Below, piece after piece: positions 31,881 to 39,916 of a DNA stretch of 41,892 nt. The stretch covers positions 1 through 41,892 of the forward strand of contig NZ_NWUW01000033.1 of NCBI RefSeq assembly GCF_002746455.1, in the 5' to 3' direction. Within the stretch, counting starts at the first letter, position 1. Each line of letters opens with the position of its first letter. The notes beneath the pieces were generated by a model that saw nothing but the letters and a program-made list of their open reading frames with translations, was not told the origin of the DNA and ran no database searches. A program made the position numbers and the translations under genes. Source of the stretch: Bacillus fungorum. GTDB taxonomy: Bacteria > Bacillota > Bacilli > Bacillales > Bacillaceae_G.

Positions 31881-32756
31881 ATGAAAGATTATTTAGTAAA
31901 AGCGTTAGCATTTGATGGGGAAGTGCGTGCGTATAGTGTACGCACAACAAACACAGTAAGTGAGGCGCAAAGACGTCATGATACATGGAGAACAGCTTCA
32001 GCGGCGCTTGGTCGTTCTTTAACTGCAGGTACAATGATGGGCGCAATGTTAAAAGGTGAACAAAAGTTAACGATTAAGATAGAAGGTAATGGTCCGATTG
32101 GTCCTATCTTAGTAGATGCTCATGCAAATGGGGATGTACGTGGTTATGTAACAAATCCACATGTTGACTTTGAAGGAACGGAACAAGGGAAATTACGTGT
32201 ATATCAAGCGGTAGGTACTGAAGGATTTGTAACGGTAATTAAAGATATTGGTATGCGTGAGCCGTTTATTGGTCAATCTCCAATTGTTTCAGGAGAATTA
32301 GGGGAAGACTTCACGTATTATTTTGCAGTTTCCGAGCAGACACCTTCTTCTGTAGGTGTTGGCGTTCTTGTAAATGGGGATGACAGCATATTAGCGGCAG
32401 GTGGATTTATCCTTCAAATTATGCCGGGCGCACAGGAAGAAACAATTTCATTCATTGAAGAACGTTTGCAAAAAATCCCTCCAGTATCAACGTTGATTGA
32501 ACAAGGGCTTTCTCCAGAAGAGTTACTGTATGCAGTTCTTGGAGAAGATAAAGTAAAAGTATTAGAAACGATGGATGTTCAATTTAATTGCACATGCTCA
32601 CGCGAACGTATTGAGAGTGTGTTAATTAGTTTAGGTAAAACAGAGTTAGAGCAAGTTCGTGAAGAAGAGGAAGAGACAGAAGTTCACTGTCATTTCTGTA
32701 ATGAACGATACAAGTTCTCTAAAGAAGATATTACAAATTTAATTGAGAATCTGTAA
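31881..32756 (+). CDS. hslO: Redox-regulated chaperone Hsp33
   Basis: 291-residue cytosolic holdase switched on by oxidation. The C-terminal zinc-binding redox switch is complete: C237-T-C239 and, 31 residues on, C270-H-F-C273. The N-terminal substrate-binding domain and acidic linker (EEEEET) are typical. Ribosome binding site AAAGGTGA. In B. subtilis the prsA-like gene yacD separates hslO from cysK; it is absent here. Confidence 0.97.
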   Translation: MKDYLVKALAFDGEVRAYSVRTTNTVSEAQRRHDTWRTASAALGRSLTAGTMMGAMLKGEQKLTIKIEGNGPIGPILVDAHANGDVRGYVTNPHVDFEGTEQGKLRVYQAVGTEGFVTVIKDIGMREPFIGQSPIVSGELGEDFTYYFAVSEQTPSSVGVGVLVNGDDSILAAGGFILQIMPGAQEETISFIEERLQKIPPVSTLIEQGLSPEELLYAVLGEDKVKVLETMDVQFNCTCSRERIESVLISLGKTELEQVREEEEETEVHCHFCNERYKFSKEDITNLIENL

Positions 32757-32790
32757 TAAGGGACTTAGGGGGAACAATCCTCCAAATAGA

Positions 32791-32819
32791 TTGACAAAAA
32801 GGGAATTTTCTGACAAAAT
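32791..32819 (+). promoter_or_regulatory. Promoter of cysK, with possible CymR half-site
   Basis: TTGACA (32791-32796), a 17-bp spacer and CAAAAT (32814-32819). GGAATT inside the spacer (32802-32807) matches the right half of the CymR operator. CymR controls cysK-type genes in B. subtilis, but the left half is poor here. Confidence 0.5.
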
Positions 32820-32869
32820 ATAAATATAGATAAAACCAATAAAAATACTCGGTGTTAGGAGTGACAGGA

Positions 32870-33793
32870 ATGCGAGTGGCACAATCAGTTTCAGAATTAA
32901 TCGGGAAAACGCCGATCGTTAAGTTGAACCGCATCGTAGAATCAGACAGCGCAGATATATATTTAAAATTAGAATTTATGAATCCGGGGAGCAGCGTTAA
33001 AGATCGTATTGCGTTAGCTATGATTGAAGATGCTGAAAAAAAGGGATTATTAAAAGAGGGCGATACAATCATTGAGCCAACAAGTGGTAACACAGGAATT
33101 GGTTTAGCGATGGTAGCAGCTGCTAAAGGATATAAGGCAATTTTAGTAATGCCAGAAACGATGAGTGTTGAGCGTCGTAATTTATTACGTGCTTATGGCG
33201 CTGAATTAGTATTGACTCCAGGGCCTGAAGGAATGGGCGGAGCAATTCGTCAAGCGACTGAATTAGCAAAAGAACATGGCTACTTTATACCGCAACAGTT
33301 CAAAAATCAATCAAATCCAGAAATTCATCGTTTAACAACAGGTCCAGAAATTGTTGAACAAATGGGTGACCAATTAGATGCGTTTATCGCAGGTATTGGT
33401 ACAGGTGGAACCATTACTGGCGCTGGTGAAGTACTGAAGGAAGCGTATAAAGATATTAAAATTTATGCAGTAGAACCTGCGGATTCACCAGTATTATCTG
33501 GTGGGAAACCGGGTCCACATAAAATCCAAGGAATTGGGGCGGGATTCATCCCAGAGACATTGGATGTAGAGGTATATGATGAAATTGTTCAAGTAAAAAC
33601 AGAGCAAGCATTTGAATATGCAAGAAGAGTGGCTAAAGAGGAAGGTATTTTAGTGGGTATCTCTTCTGGAGCAGTTATTTATGCAGCGACAGAAATTGCG
33701 AAAAAGTTAGGTAAAGGGAAAAAGGTACTTGTTATTATCCCAAGTAACGGTGAACGTTATTTAAGTACACCACTTTATCAATTTGAGTCTTAA
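32870..33793 (+). CDS. cysK: Cysteine synthase (O-acetylserine thiol-lyase)
   Basis: 307-residue fold-type II PLP enzyme making cysteine from O-acetylserine and sulfide. The PLP lysine is K44 in NPGSSVKDR. The substrate loop PTSGNTGIGLAMV and the PLP-phosphate loop GTGGTITG are intact. In B. subtilis CysK also binds the regulator CymR. ATG 32870 is preferred over the upstream frame start at 32852 because AGGAGTGA lies 7 nt before it and the family N-terminus matches (MRVAQSVSELIGKTPIVKL). A strong terminator follows. Confidence 0.97.
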   Translation: MRVAQSVSELIGKTPIVKLNRIVESDSADIYLKLEFMNPGSSVKDRIALAMIEDAEKKGLLKEGDTIIEPTSGNTGIGLAMVAAAKGYKAILVMPETMSVERRNLLRAYGAELVLTPGPEGMGGAIRQATELAKEHGYFIPQQFKNQSNPEIHRLTTGPEIVEQMGDQLDAFIAGIGTGGTITGAGEVLKEAYKDIKIYAVEPADSPVLSGGKPGPHKIQGIGAGFIPETLDVEVYDEIVQVKTEQAFEYARRVAKEEGILVGISSGAVIYAATEIAKKLGKGKKVLVIIPSNGERYLSTPLYQFES

Positions 33794-33805
33794 TTATATG
33801 TGATT

Positions 33806-33842
33806 GAAAAAGCATCCTTGAAAAAGGATGCTTTTTCTTTTT
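33806..33842 (+). terminator. cysK terminator
   Basis: A 14-bp perfect stem (33806-33819 with 33824-33837) with GAAA loop and a T-rich tail. Confidence 0.92.
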
Positions 33843-34013
33843 GGATTGGAAATAGGAAAAGAGTGAATGACTAGAAAACTTCATGTAAAATAAGAGGTAG
33901 TATAATTTATTTATTTTCACTAGCCTTCGAGTATAACCGATCTATATACATAACAAATGTAGTGTGAGGTGGTTACTTTAAGAGGGTGGGATAAAAGAAG
34001 ACGGGGTGTTGAT

Positions 34014-35411
34014 ATGCAACGAAGAAAATCTTTAGCGCTTTCTATTCCATATCAGTTAGATTTCTTTAAGCAATATAAATTTCTTTCTAAGGATAAACCG
34101 CAACATATTTTGTTAGAGAGTGGACGTGGCGGTCGTTATAACATTGTGGGATTAAACCCAGTAGCGGTAATCCGAGGGAAGGGTGAAACGTTACATATAA
34201 GTGAAAGTGGTAAGGAAACAATAAAGCAAGGAAACCCATTAGATCTAATGCAGGAATATATGGAGCGATGGAAAACAGACTATAATCCGGAGTACCCGCC
34301 TTTTCAAGGTGGTGCAATTGGTTACTTTAGTTATGATTGCATCCGTTATATTGAAAAACTTCCTTCTCTTGCGGAGGATGACATTAATATACCTGATATA
34401 TTCTTTTTATTATTTGATGATGTATTTGTGTATGATCAAGAAGAAAAAGAATTATGGATTATTACACATTATGTAGATAAGTATGAAGAGGCAAAAGAGC
34501 GATTAAATGAATGGAAGATTCTTTGGGCGACAGAAATGCCGGAAGTGACTATACCATTTGCATGCCCTGAAAAGAAAAGTGAAGCAGTTGTTTTTACTGA
34601 AGAAAGCTTTATGAAGGCGGTTGAATGTATTCAAGAATATATTGGGGCTGGTGATGTGTTCCAAGTAAACTTGTCGACAAGACAAGAAAGAACGTTACAA
34701 ACACATCCGCTAGAAATCTATACAAGCCTTCGTGAAATTAATCCATCTCCATATATGGGTTACTTGGAGCTTGGGGATTTTCAAATTGTTAGTGGATCGC
34801 CAGAGTTGCTAATTAAGAAACAAGGAACCAAAGTAAGTACAAGACCAATTGCTGGAACGAGATCTAGAGGGGCGAATGAGCAAGAGGATGAAGAATTGGC
34901 AAGAGAATTAATTGAGAATGAAAAAGAAAGAGCAGAGCACGTCATGCTTGTGGATTTAGAACGAAATGATTTAGGACGTGTTTGTAAATATGGAACTGTA
35001 GAAGTAGATGAATTTATGGTAATTGAGAAATACTCACATGTTATGCATATTGTTTCTAATGTGCGTGGTGAGGTGGAAGAAGATAAAGATGCTTTTGATT
35101 TAGTGAAGGCTGTATTCCCTGGGGGGACAATTACTGGTGCCCCGAAAATACGTACGATGGAAATTATTGAAGAATTAGAACCTGTTCGTCGAGGGATTTA
35201 TACAGGTTCAATCGGTTGGATCGGTTATTCTGGAGATACAGAATTGAATATTGTAATTAGGACACTTCTTGCTAAAGATGGAAAAGCGCATGTACAAGCA
35301 GGAGCGGGAATTGTAATTGATTCAAATCCGAAAAATGAATATAAAGAGTCGTTAAAAAAGGCGATTGCTTTATGGCGTGCAAAAGAACGTAGCGAAGAAA
35401 CGGTTAGGTGA
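34014..35411 (+). CDS. pabB: Aminodeoxychorismate synthase component I
   Basis: 465-residue chorismate-utilising enzyme that, with PabA, makes 4-amino-4-deoxychorismate for p-aminobenzoate and folate. The N-terminal domain has LLESGRGGRYNIVGLNP. The C-terminal catalytic domain has GDVFQVNLS, RPIAGTRSRG, the HVMLVDLERNDLGRV block and FPGGTITGAPKIRTMEIIEELE. These residues fit the PabB/TrpE family; placement next to pabA and pabC selects PabB. GTG 33969 is in frame but has no room for a ribosome binding site; GGGGTG precedes ATG 34014. It heads the folate operon. A promoter was not confidently found. Confidence 0.95.
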   Translation: MQRRKSLALSIPYQLDFFKQYKFLSKDKPQHILLESGRGGRYNIVGLNPVAVIRGKGETLHISESGKETIKQGNPLDLMQEYMERWKTDYNPEYPPFQGGAIGYFSYDCIRYIEKLPSLAEDDINIPDIFFLLFDDVFVYDQEEKELWIITHYVDKYEEAKERLNEWKILWATEMPEVTIPFACPEKKSEAVVFTEESFMKAVECIQEYIGAGDVFQVNLSTRQERTLQTHPLEIYTSLREINPSPYMGYLELGDFQIVSGSPELLIKKQGTKVSTRPIAGTRSRGANEQEDEELARELIENEKERAEHVMLVDLERNDLGRVCKYGTVEVDEFMVIEKYSHVMHIVSNVRGEVEEDKDAFDLVKAVFPGGTITGAPKIRTMEIIEELEPVRRGIYTGSIGWIGYSGDTELNIVIRTLLAKDGKAHVQAGAGIVIDSNPKNEYKESLKKAIALWRAKERSEETVR

Positions 35412-35416
35412 GAGAA

Positions 35417-36004
35417 ATGATATTAATGATTGATAATTATGATTCTTTTACATTTAATTTAGTGCAGTTTCTTGGAGAACTGGGACAAGAGCTTGTTGTT
35501 AAACGTAACGATGAAGTGACTATTTCAGATATTGAGAATATGAAACCAGACTTTTTAATGATTTCGCCAGGCCCATGTAGTCCGAATGAAGCGGGTATTA
35601 GTATGGAGGTTATTCGATACTTTGCCGGAAAGATTCCGATTTTTGGGGTTTGTCTTGGGCATCAATCCATTGCACAAGTGTTTGGTGGGGAGGTAGTTCG
35701 TGCAGAGCGATTAATGCATGGGAAAACGTCGCTTATGCATCATGACGGAAAGACGATTTTCTTGGACATTCCTAATCCATTTACCGCGACGCGCTATCAC
35801 TCACTTATTGTTAAGAAAGAGACGTTACCTGATTGCTTAGAGGTAACATCTTGGACTGAAGAAGGGGAAATTATGGCGCTTCGCCATACAACATTACCAA
35901 TTGAAGGTGTACAGTTCCATCCGGAATCTATTATGACTTCTCATGGGAAAGAGTTGTTGCAGAATTTCATTCGTAAATACAGTCCGAGTGTGACATCATG
36001 TTAA
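35417..36004 (+). CDS. pabA: Aminodeoxychorismate/anthranilate synthase glutaminase component
   Basis: 195-residue class I glutamine amidotransferase delivering ammonia to PabB. Its triad is C79 (FGVCLGHQ), H168 and E170 (VQFHPES). In B. subtilis the same protein (TrpG) serves both PABA and tryptophan synthesis; that may also hold here. ATG 35417 is 5 nt after the pabB stop with AGGTGAGAG in place; GTG 35408 is the less likely start. The stop lies inside pabC (7-nt overlap). I see no run of GAG/UAG triplets of the kind TRAP binds. Confidence 0.96.
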   Translation: MILMIDNYDSFTFNLVQFLGELGQELVVKRNDEVTISDIENMKPDFLMISPGPCSPNEAGISMEVIRYFAGKIPIFGVCLGHQSIAQVFGGEVVRAERLMHGKTSLMHHDGKTIFLDIPNPFTATRYHSLIVKKETLPDCLEVTSWTEEGEIMALRHTTLPIEGVQFHPESIMTSHGKELLQNFIRKYSPSVTSC

Positions 36005-36870
36005 TTTACGTAAATGGTGAGTATGTAGAAGCGAGTGAAGCGAGAATTTCTCCGTATGACCATGGTTATTTATATGGTCTTGGAGTTTTCGAGACATTTC
36101 GTATTTATAATGGTCATCCTTTTTTGTTGGATGATCATTATGACCGTTTAATAGGTGCACTGGATACATTGCGAATTAAATGGACAATGACGAAAGATGA
36201 AGTACTGCTTATTTTGAAGGATTTACTCGTTAAGAATGAATTAGAGCATGCATATGTACGTTTTAATGTATCAGCGGGTATAGATGAAATTGGATTGCAA
36301 ACGGAAATGTATGAAGAGCCGTCTGTTATTGTTTTTATAAAACCTCTAGCAGCCCCAGAAGATGTAGTGGAAAAAGAAGGGGTTGTTTTAAAGCAAGTGC
36401 GAAATACACCAGAGGGTGCGTCTCGTTTGAAGTCTCATCATTATTTAAATAACATTTTAGGGAAACGTGAAATTGGAAATGTTGTGAATAAGGAAGGTAT
36501 TTTCCTTACTGAAACAGGTTATGTTGCAGAGGGTATTGTTTCGAATCTCTTTTTTGTAAAAGGTGGTATTTTATATACACCTTCGTTAAAAACAGGGATT
36601 TTAAATGGTATCACTCGTGCGTTTATTATAAAGCTTGCTGAAGGACTGGGTATAGAAGTAAAGGAAGGTTTCTTTACAAAAGATGAATTACTTTCAGCAG
36701 ATGAAGTCTTCGTAACAAACTCGATTCAAGAAATTGTTCCACTTTATCGTATAGAGGGACGAGATTTCCCGGGTAAAGTAGGGACGGTGACAAAAAGATT
36801 TATGAATCTTTATGAAATGCAGAGAGAGAAGTTGTGGAGCAGAAATGAATTGCGAAGAGGAGATGTGTAG
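35998..36870 (+). CDS. pabC: Aminodeoxychorismate lyase
   Basis: 290-residue fold-type IV PLP enzyme that splits aminodeoxychorismate to p-aminobenzoate and pyruvate. ISPYDHGYLYGLGVFETFRI near the N-terminus, SRLKSHHYLNNILGKREI with the candidate PLP lysine, and VFVTNSIQEIVPL are family blocks shared with branched-chain and D-amino-acid aminotransferases. The position between pabA and folP settles the identity. The ATG overlaps pabA by 7 nt. The folP start follows 1 nt after the stop. Confidence 0.95.
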   Translation: MLIYVNGEYVEASEARISPYDHGYLYGLGVFETFRIYNGHPFLLDDHYDRLIGALDTLRIKWTMTKDEVLLILKDLLVKNELEHAYVRFNVSAGIDEIGLQTEMYEEPSVIVFIKPLAAPEDVVEKEGVVLKQVRNTPEGASRLKSHHYLNNILGKREIGNVVNKEGIFLTETGYVAEGIVSNLFFVKGGILYTPSLKTGILNGITRAFIIKLAEGLGIEVKEGFFTKDELLSADEVFVTNSIQEIVPLYRIEGRDFPGKVGTVTKRFMNLYEMQREKLWSRNELRRGDV

Positions 36871-36871
36871 T

Positions 36872-37705
36872 TTGAAGTGGGATTATGATTTGCGCTGCGG
36901 CGAATATACATTGAACTTAAATGAAAAAACTTTAATTATGGGGATTTTAAATGTAACACCAGATTCGTTTTCTGATGGTGGGAGTTACAACGAGGTAGAG
37001 GCTGCGGTGCGCCATGCGAAAGAAATGCGAGATGAAGGTGCTCATATTATTGATATCGGTGGTGAATCTACTCGTCCGGGTTTTGCTAAAGTATCAGTGG
37101 AAGAAGAAGTAAAGCGAGTTGTACCGATGATTCAGGCAGTTTCAAAAGAGGTGCAATTGCCTATTTCTATCGATACGTATAAAGCTGAAGTTGCAAAACA
37201 AGCAATAGAAGCTGGTGCTCATATTATTAATGATATTTGGGGAGCGAAGGCGGAACCAAAAATTGCTGAAGTTGCAGCTCATTACGATGTACCTATTATC
37301 TTAATGCATAATCGCGATAATATGAATTATCGTAATTTAATGGCGGATATGATTGCTGATTTATATGACAGTATTAAAATTGCTAAAGATGCTGGCGTGC
37401 GAGATGAGAATATTATTTTAGACCCAGGTATTGGTTTTGCTAAAACACCCGAACAAAACTTAGAAGCGATGCGTAATTTAGAACAGTTAAACGTACTAGG
37501 TTACCCAGTTCTCTTAGGAACTTCAAGAAAGTCCTTTATTGGACACGTGCTAGATTTACCGGTAGAGGAACGTCTTGAGGGAACGGGAGCTACCGTTTGT
37601 CTTGGTATTGAAAAGGGCTGTGAGTTTGTTCGTGTTCATGATGTGAAAGAAATGGCACGTATGGCTAAGATGATGGATGCGATAATTGGTAAGGGGGCAA
37701 AGTAA
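36872..37705 (+). CDS. folP: Dihydropteroate synthase
   Basis: 277-residue TIM-barrel enzyme that condenses p-aminobenzoate with dihydropterin pyrophosphate; it is the sulfonamide target. Signatures: MGILNVTPDSFSDGG (23-37), GAHIIDIGGESTRPG, the DPGIGFAKT loop and GTSRKSFIG. It starts at TTG 36872: GAGGAGAT lies 7 nt upstream and the product begins MKWDYDLRCGEY. The open frame runs 20 codons into pabC but without a site. Non-ATG start, with pabC read-through coupling likely. No substitution obviously linked to drug resistance was recognised. Confidence 0.96.
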   Translation: MKWDYDLRCGEYTLNLNEKTLIMGILNVTPDSFSDGGSYNEVEAAVRHAKEMRDEGAHIIDIGGESTRPGFAKVSVEEEVKRVVPMIQAVSKEVQLPISIDTYKAEVAKQAIEAGAHIINDIWGAKAEPKIAEVAAHYDVPIILMHNRDNMNYRNLMADMIADLYDSIKIAKDAGVRDENIILDPGIGFAKTPEQNLEAMRNLEQLNVLGYPVLLGTSRKSFIGHVLDLPVEERLEGTGATVCLGIEKGCEFVRVHDVKEMARMAKMMDAIIGKGAK

Positions 37706-38068
37706 TTGGATAAAATTTATATCCATGATATGGAGTTTTACGGTTATCATGGTGTATTCCCAGAGGAAAATAAATTAGGTCAGAGATTTAAAGTTGATTT
37801 AACGGTGGAATTGGATTTAAAACGCGCGGGAGAAAGTGATGACTTAGAGCATTCGGTTAATTATGGAGAACTTTTCGAATTATGTAGGAAAGTTGTTGAA
37901 GATAGAACGTATAAGCTTGTAGAGAGCATTGCGGAAAATATTGCTACAGATATATTGAAACAATATGAGAGTATTTCAAGATGTACGATAAAGGTAATTA
38001 AACCAGATCCGCCGATCCCGGGACATTATCGTGCTGTAGCAGTAGAAATTACGAGAGAACGTCCATGA
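37706..38068 (+). CDS. folB: Dihydroneopterin aldolase
   Basis: 120-residue tunnelling-fold enzyme converting dihydroneopterin to 6-hydroxymethyl-dihydropterin and glycolaldehyde. The family opening KIYIHDMEFYGYHGVFPEE contains the substrate Glu (residue ~21-22), and a catalytic lysine lies in the C-terminal VIKPDPPIPGHYRAVAVEI. It starts with TTG directly after the folP stop; AAGGGGGC lies 7 nt upstream. Its stop overlaps the folK start by 4 nt. Confidence 0.96.
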   Translation: MDKIYIHDMEFYGYHGVFPEENKLGQRFKVDLTVELDLKRAGESDDLEHSVNYGELFELCRKVVEDRTYKLVESIAENIATDILKQYESISRCTIKVIKPDPPIPGHYRAVAVEITRERP

Positions 38069-38580
38069 ATAATATAGCTTACATTGCATTAGGTTCAAAT
38101 ATCGGAGAACGCTATACGTATTTAACTGAAGCGATTCAGTTTCTAAACAAAAACCCGTATATCCAAGTTAATGATATTTCATCTGTATATGAAACAGAAC
38201 CAGTTGGCTATACTGACCAAAGTTGCTTTTTAAATTTAGTTATAAAAATTTCTACCAATTTATCACCGCAAGAATTATTGAAGGTTACACAAAGAGTAGA
38301 GAATGATTTAGGAAGAAAAAGGGAAATCAGGTGGGGTCCGAGGACTATAGACCTTGACATTTTACTATATAATCAAGAAAATATTGAAGCAGAGAATCTT
38401 ATTGTTCCGCATCCGCGGATGTTCGAAAGAGCTTTTGTTATCGTTCCGTTGTTAGAGATTAATCAAGATATAAAACAAAACATTTCACGTTCACAAGTAG
38501 AAGAAATGAAAAGGCGAGAGGGAGTAACGGTATGGAAGCAGAAAAATGGGGAAGACGCATTCGTGCTTTTCGAAAGCTAA
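38065..38580 (+). CDS. folK: HPPK: 2-amino-4-hydroxy-6-hydroxymethyldihydropteridine pyrophosphokinase
   Basis: 171-residue enzyme that pyrophosphorylates 6-hydroxymethyl-dihydropterin with ATP, supplying FolP. ALGSNIGERYTYL at the N-terminus, SVYETEPVGYTDQ, and the catalytic block RWGPRTIDLDILLY with its two metal-binding aspartates are intact. IVPHPRMFERAFVIVPL follows. Its last 49 nt overlap the start of yazB in a different frame, so the C-terminal ~16 codons are under double coding constraint. Confidence 0.96.
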   Translation: MNNIAYIALGSNIGERYTYLTEAIQFLNKNPYIQVNDISSVYETEPVGYTDQSCFLNLVIKISTNLSPQELLKVTQRVENDLGRKREIRWGPRTIDLDILLYNQENIEAENLIVPHPRMFERAFVIVPLLEINQDIKQNISRSQVEEMKRREGVTVWKQKNGEDAFVLFES

Positions 38581-38735
38581 AAGGTTATACGCAAGAAGGT
38601 TTTGCAAAAGAATTAGGGGTATCTGTATCTGTTTTGGGTGAAGTTGAGAGAGGGAATCGATCGCCTTCCCAAGATTTTGTAGTGGAAGTTGCTAAAGCAT
38701 TAAAGGTTTCGATAGATGAGTTAATGCCAAAGTGA
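38532..38735 (+). CDS. yazB: Small XRE-family helix-turn-helix protein (YazB)
   Basis: 67-residue protein consisting almost wholly of a Cro/C1-type helix-turn-helix (GRRIRAFRKLKGYTQEGFAKE, then GVSVSVLGEVERGNRSPS). The ATG has GGGAG at good spacing, and the frame overlaps folK by 49 nt. A yazB gene occupies the same place in B. subtilis. Function and targets are unknown; autoregulation of the folate operon is a guess from position. A real gene is supported by the domain, the ribosome binding site and conserved placement. Confidence 0.88.
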   Translation: MEAEKWGRRIRAFRKLKGYTQEGFAKELGVSVSVLGEVERGNRSPSQDFVVEVAKALKVSIDELMPK

Positions 38736-38758
38736 CTATGAAGGAAGGAGTAAATCGA

Positions 38759-39757
38759 GTGTTAAAGATCGCAAATATTGAGATGAAGAATCCAGTTGTA
38801 TTAGCACCGATGGCGGGAGTGTGTAACTCTGCATTCCGTTTGACAGTAAAAGAGTTCGGTGCAGGTCTAGTTTGTGCCGAAATGGTAAGTGATAAGGCAA
38901 TACTACTGAACAATAAAAGAACATTAGATATGTTATATATCGATGAGAGAGAAAAGCCATTAAGCTTACAAATTTTTGGTGGAGAGAAAGAAACTCTTGT
39001 AGATGCTGCGAAATACGTAGATAAATATACGACAGCAGATATTATTGATATTAATATGGGTTGCCCGGTACCCAAAATCGTTAAGTGTGATGCGGGAGCG
39101 AAGTGGCTTTTAGACCCAAATAAAATATATGAAATGGTAGCGGCAGTTGTAGATGCTGTAGAAAAGCCGGTTACAGTTAAAATGCGTATTGGTTGGGATG
39201 AGGATCATATTTTCGCAATCGAGAATGCAAAAGCTGTTGAGCGTGCTGGTGGACAAGCGGTAGCAGTTCATGGACGTACACGAGTACAAATGTATGAAGG
39301 AACAGCGGATTGGGATATTATTAAACAAGTAAAGCAAGCTGTAAATATCCCGGTTATCGGAAATGGTGATGTCGCAACGCCACAAGATGCAAAGCGTATG
39401 CTTGATGAAGTTGGTGTAGATGGTGTCATGATTGGTCGCGCTGCCCTTGGAGATCCGTGGATGATTTATCGTACGGTAAAGTATTTAGAGACAGGTGAAT
39501 TAATGCCGGAACCGACAGTGCGTGAGAAAATTGACGTATGTATGTTGCATCTAGATCGTCTTATCGATTTAAAGAACGAAAATGTTGCTGTGAGAGAGAT
39601 GAGAAAGCATGCAGCTTGGTATTTAAAGGGTATTCGTGGTAATGCAACTGTACGTAATGGTATTAATGCTTGTAATACGCGTGAAGACCTTGCGAATGTA
39701 TTAGGTGTATTTGTAGAAGAAGTAGAAGCAAAACAACAAACAATTCACGTTGGTTAA
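38759..39757 (+). CDS. dusB: tRNA-dihydrouridine synthase DusB
   Basis: 332-residue FMN enzyme reducing uridine to dihydrouridine in the tRNA D-arm. Barrel start VVLAPMAGVCNSAFRLTV, the catalytic cysteine in INMGCPVPKIVKCDAG, the FMN site VKMRIGWDE, VHGRTRVQMYEG and GNGDVATPQDA are all present. The frame is open from ATG 38732, but GTG 38759 has AAGGAGT 7-8 nt upstream and gives MLKIANIEMKNPVVLAP, matching the family. It is the last gene of the folate run and ends at a terminator. Confidence 0.95.
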   Translation: MLKIANIEMKNPVVLAPMAGVCNSAFRLTVKEFGAGLVCAEMVSDKAILLNNKRTLDMLYIDEREKPLSLQIFGGEKETLVDAAKYVDKYTTADIIDINMGCPVPKIVKCDAGAKWLLDPNKIYEMVAAVVDAVEKPVTVKMRIGWDEDHIFAIENAKAVERAGGQAVAVHGRTRVQMYEGTADWDIIKQVKQAVNIPVIGNGDVATPQDAKRMLDEVGVDGVMIGRAALGDPWMIYRTVKYLETGELMPEPTVREKIDVCMLHLDRLIDLKNENVAVREMRKHAAWYLKGIRGNATVRNGINACNTREDLANVLGVFVEEVEAKQQTIHVG

Positions 39758-39819
39758 TAATAGATAGGGAAGATTGACATTCTTCTATACACTTCCTATA
39801 ATTACGTGAAAGAAAGAAG

Positions 39820-39850
39820 AACTGCCAGTTAGTTGCTGGCAGTTTTTCTA
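39820..39850 (+). terminator. Folate-dusB operon terminator
   Basis: A 9-bp perfect stem AACTGCCAG/CTGGCAGTT (39820-39828 with 39836-39844) with a 7-nt loop and a T5 tail. Confidence 0.9.
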
Positions 39851-39863
39851 GTTGAGTAGAAAA

Positions 39864-39872
39864 TGCTATACT
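39864..39872 (+). promoter_or_regulatory. Extended -10 of the lysS promoter
   Basis: TGCTATACT is an extended -10 (TGN plus TATACT), 44 nt before lysS; no good -35. It begins just after the dusB terminator. Confidence 0.5.
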
Positions 39873-39916
39873 GTATATATTGTAAAAATTAATAGAGCTG
39901 GAGTGATATCAATACC

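Noticed and set aside
33969..34013. Longer PabB starting at GTG 33969
   Set aside because: The preceding bases leave no spacing for a ribosome binding site and the extra 15 residues are not part of the family. ATG 34014 is better.
35385..35417. TRAP-binding site over the pabA ribosome binding site
   Set aside because: Only a few scattered TAG/GAG triplets are present; TRAP needs about 9-11 with regular 2-3 nt spacing.
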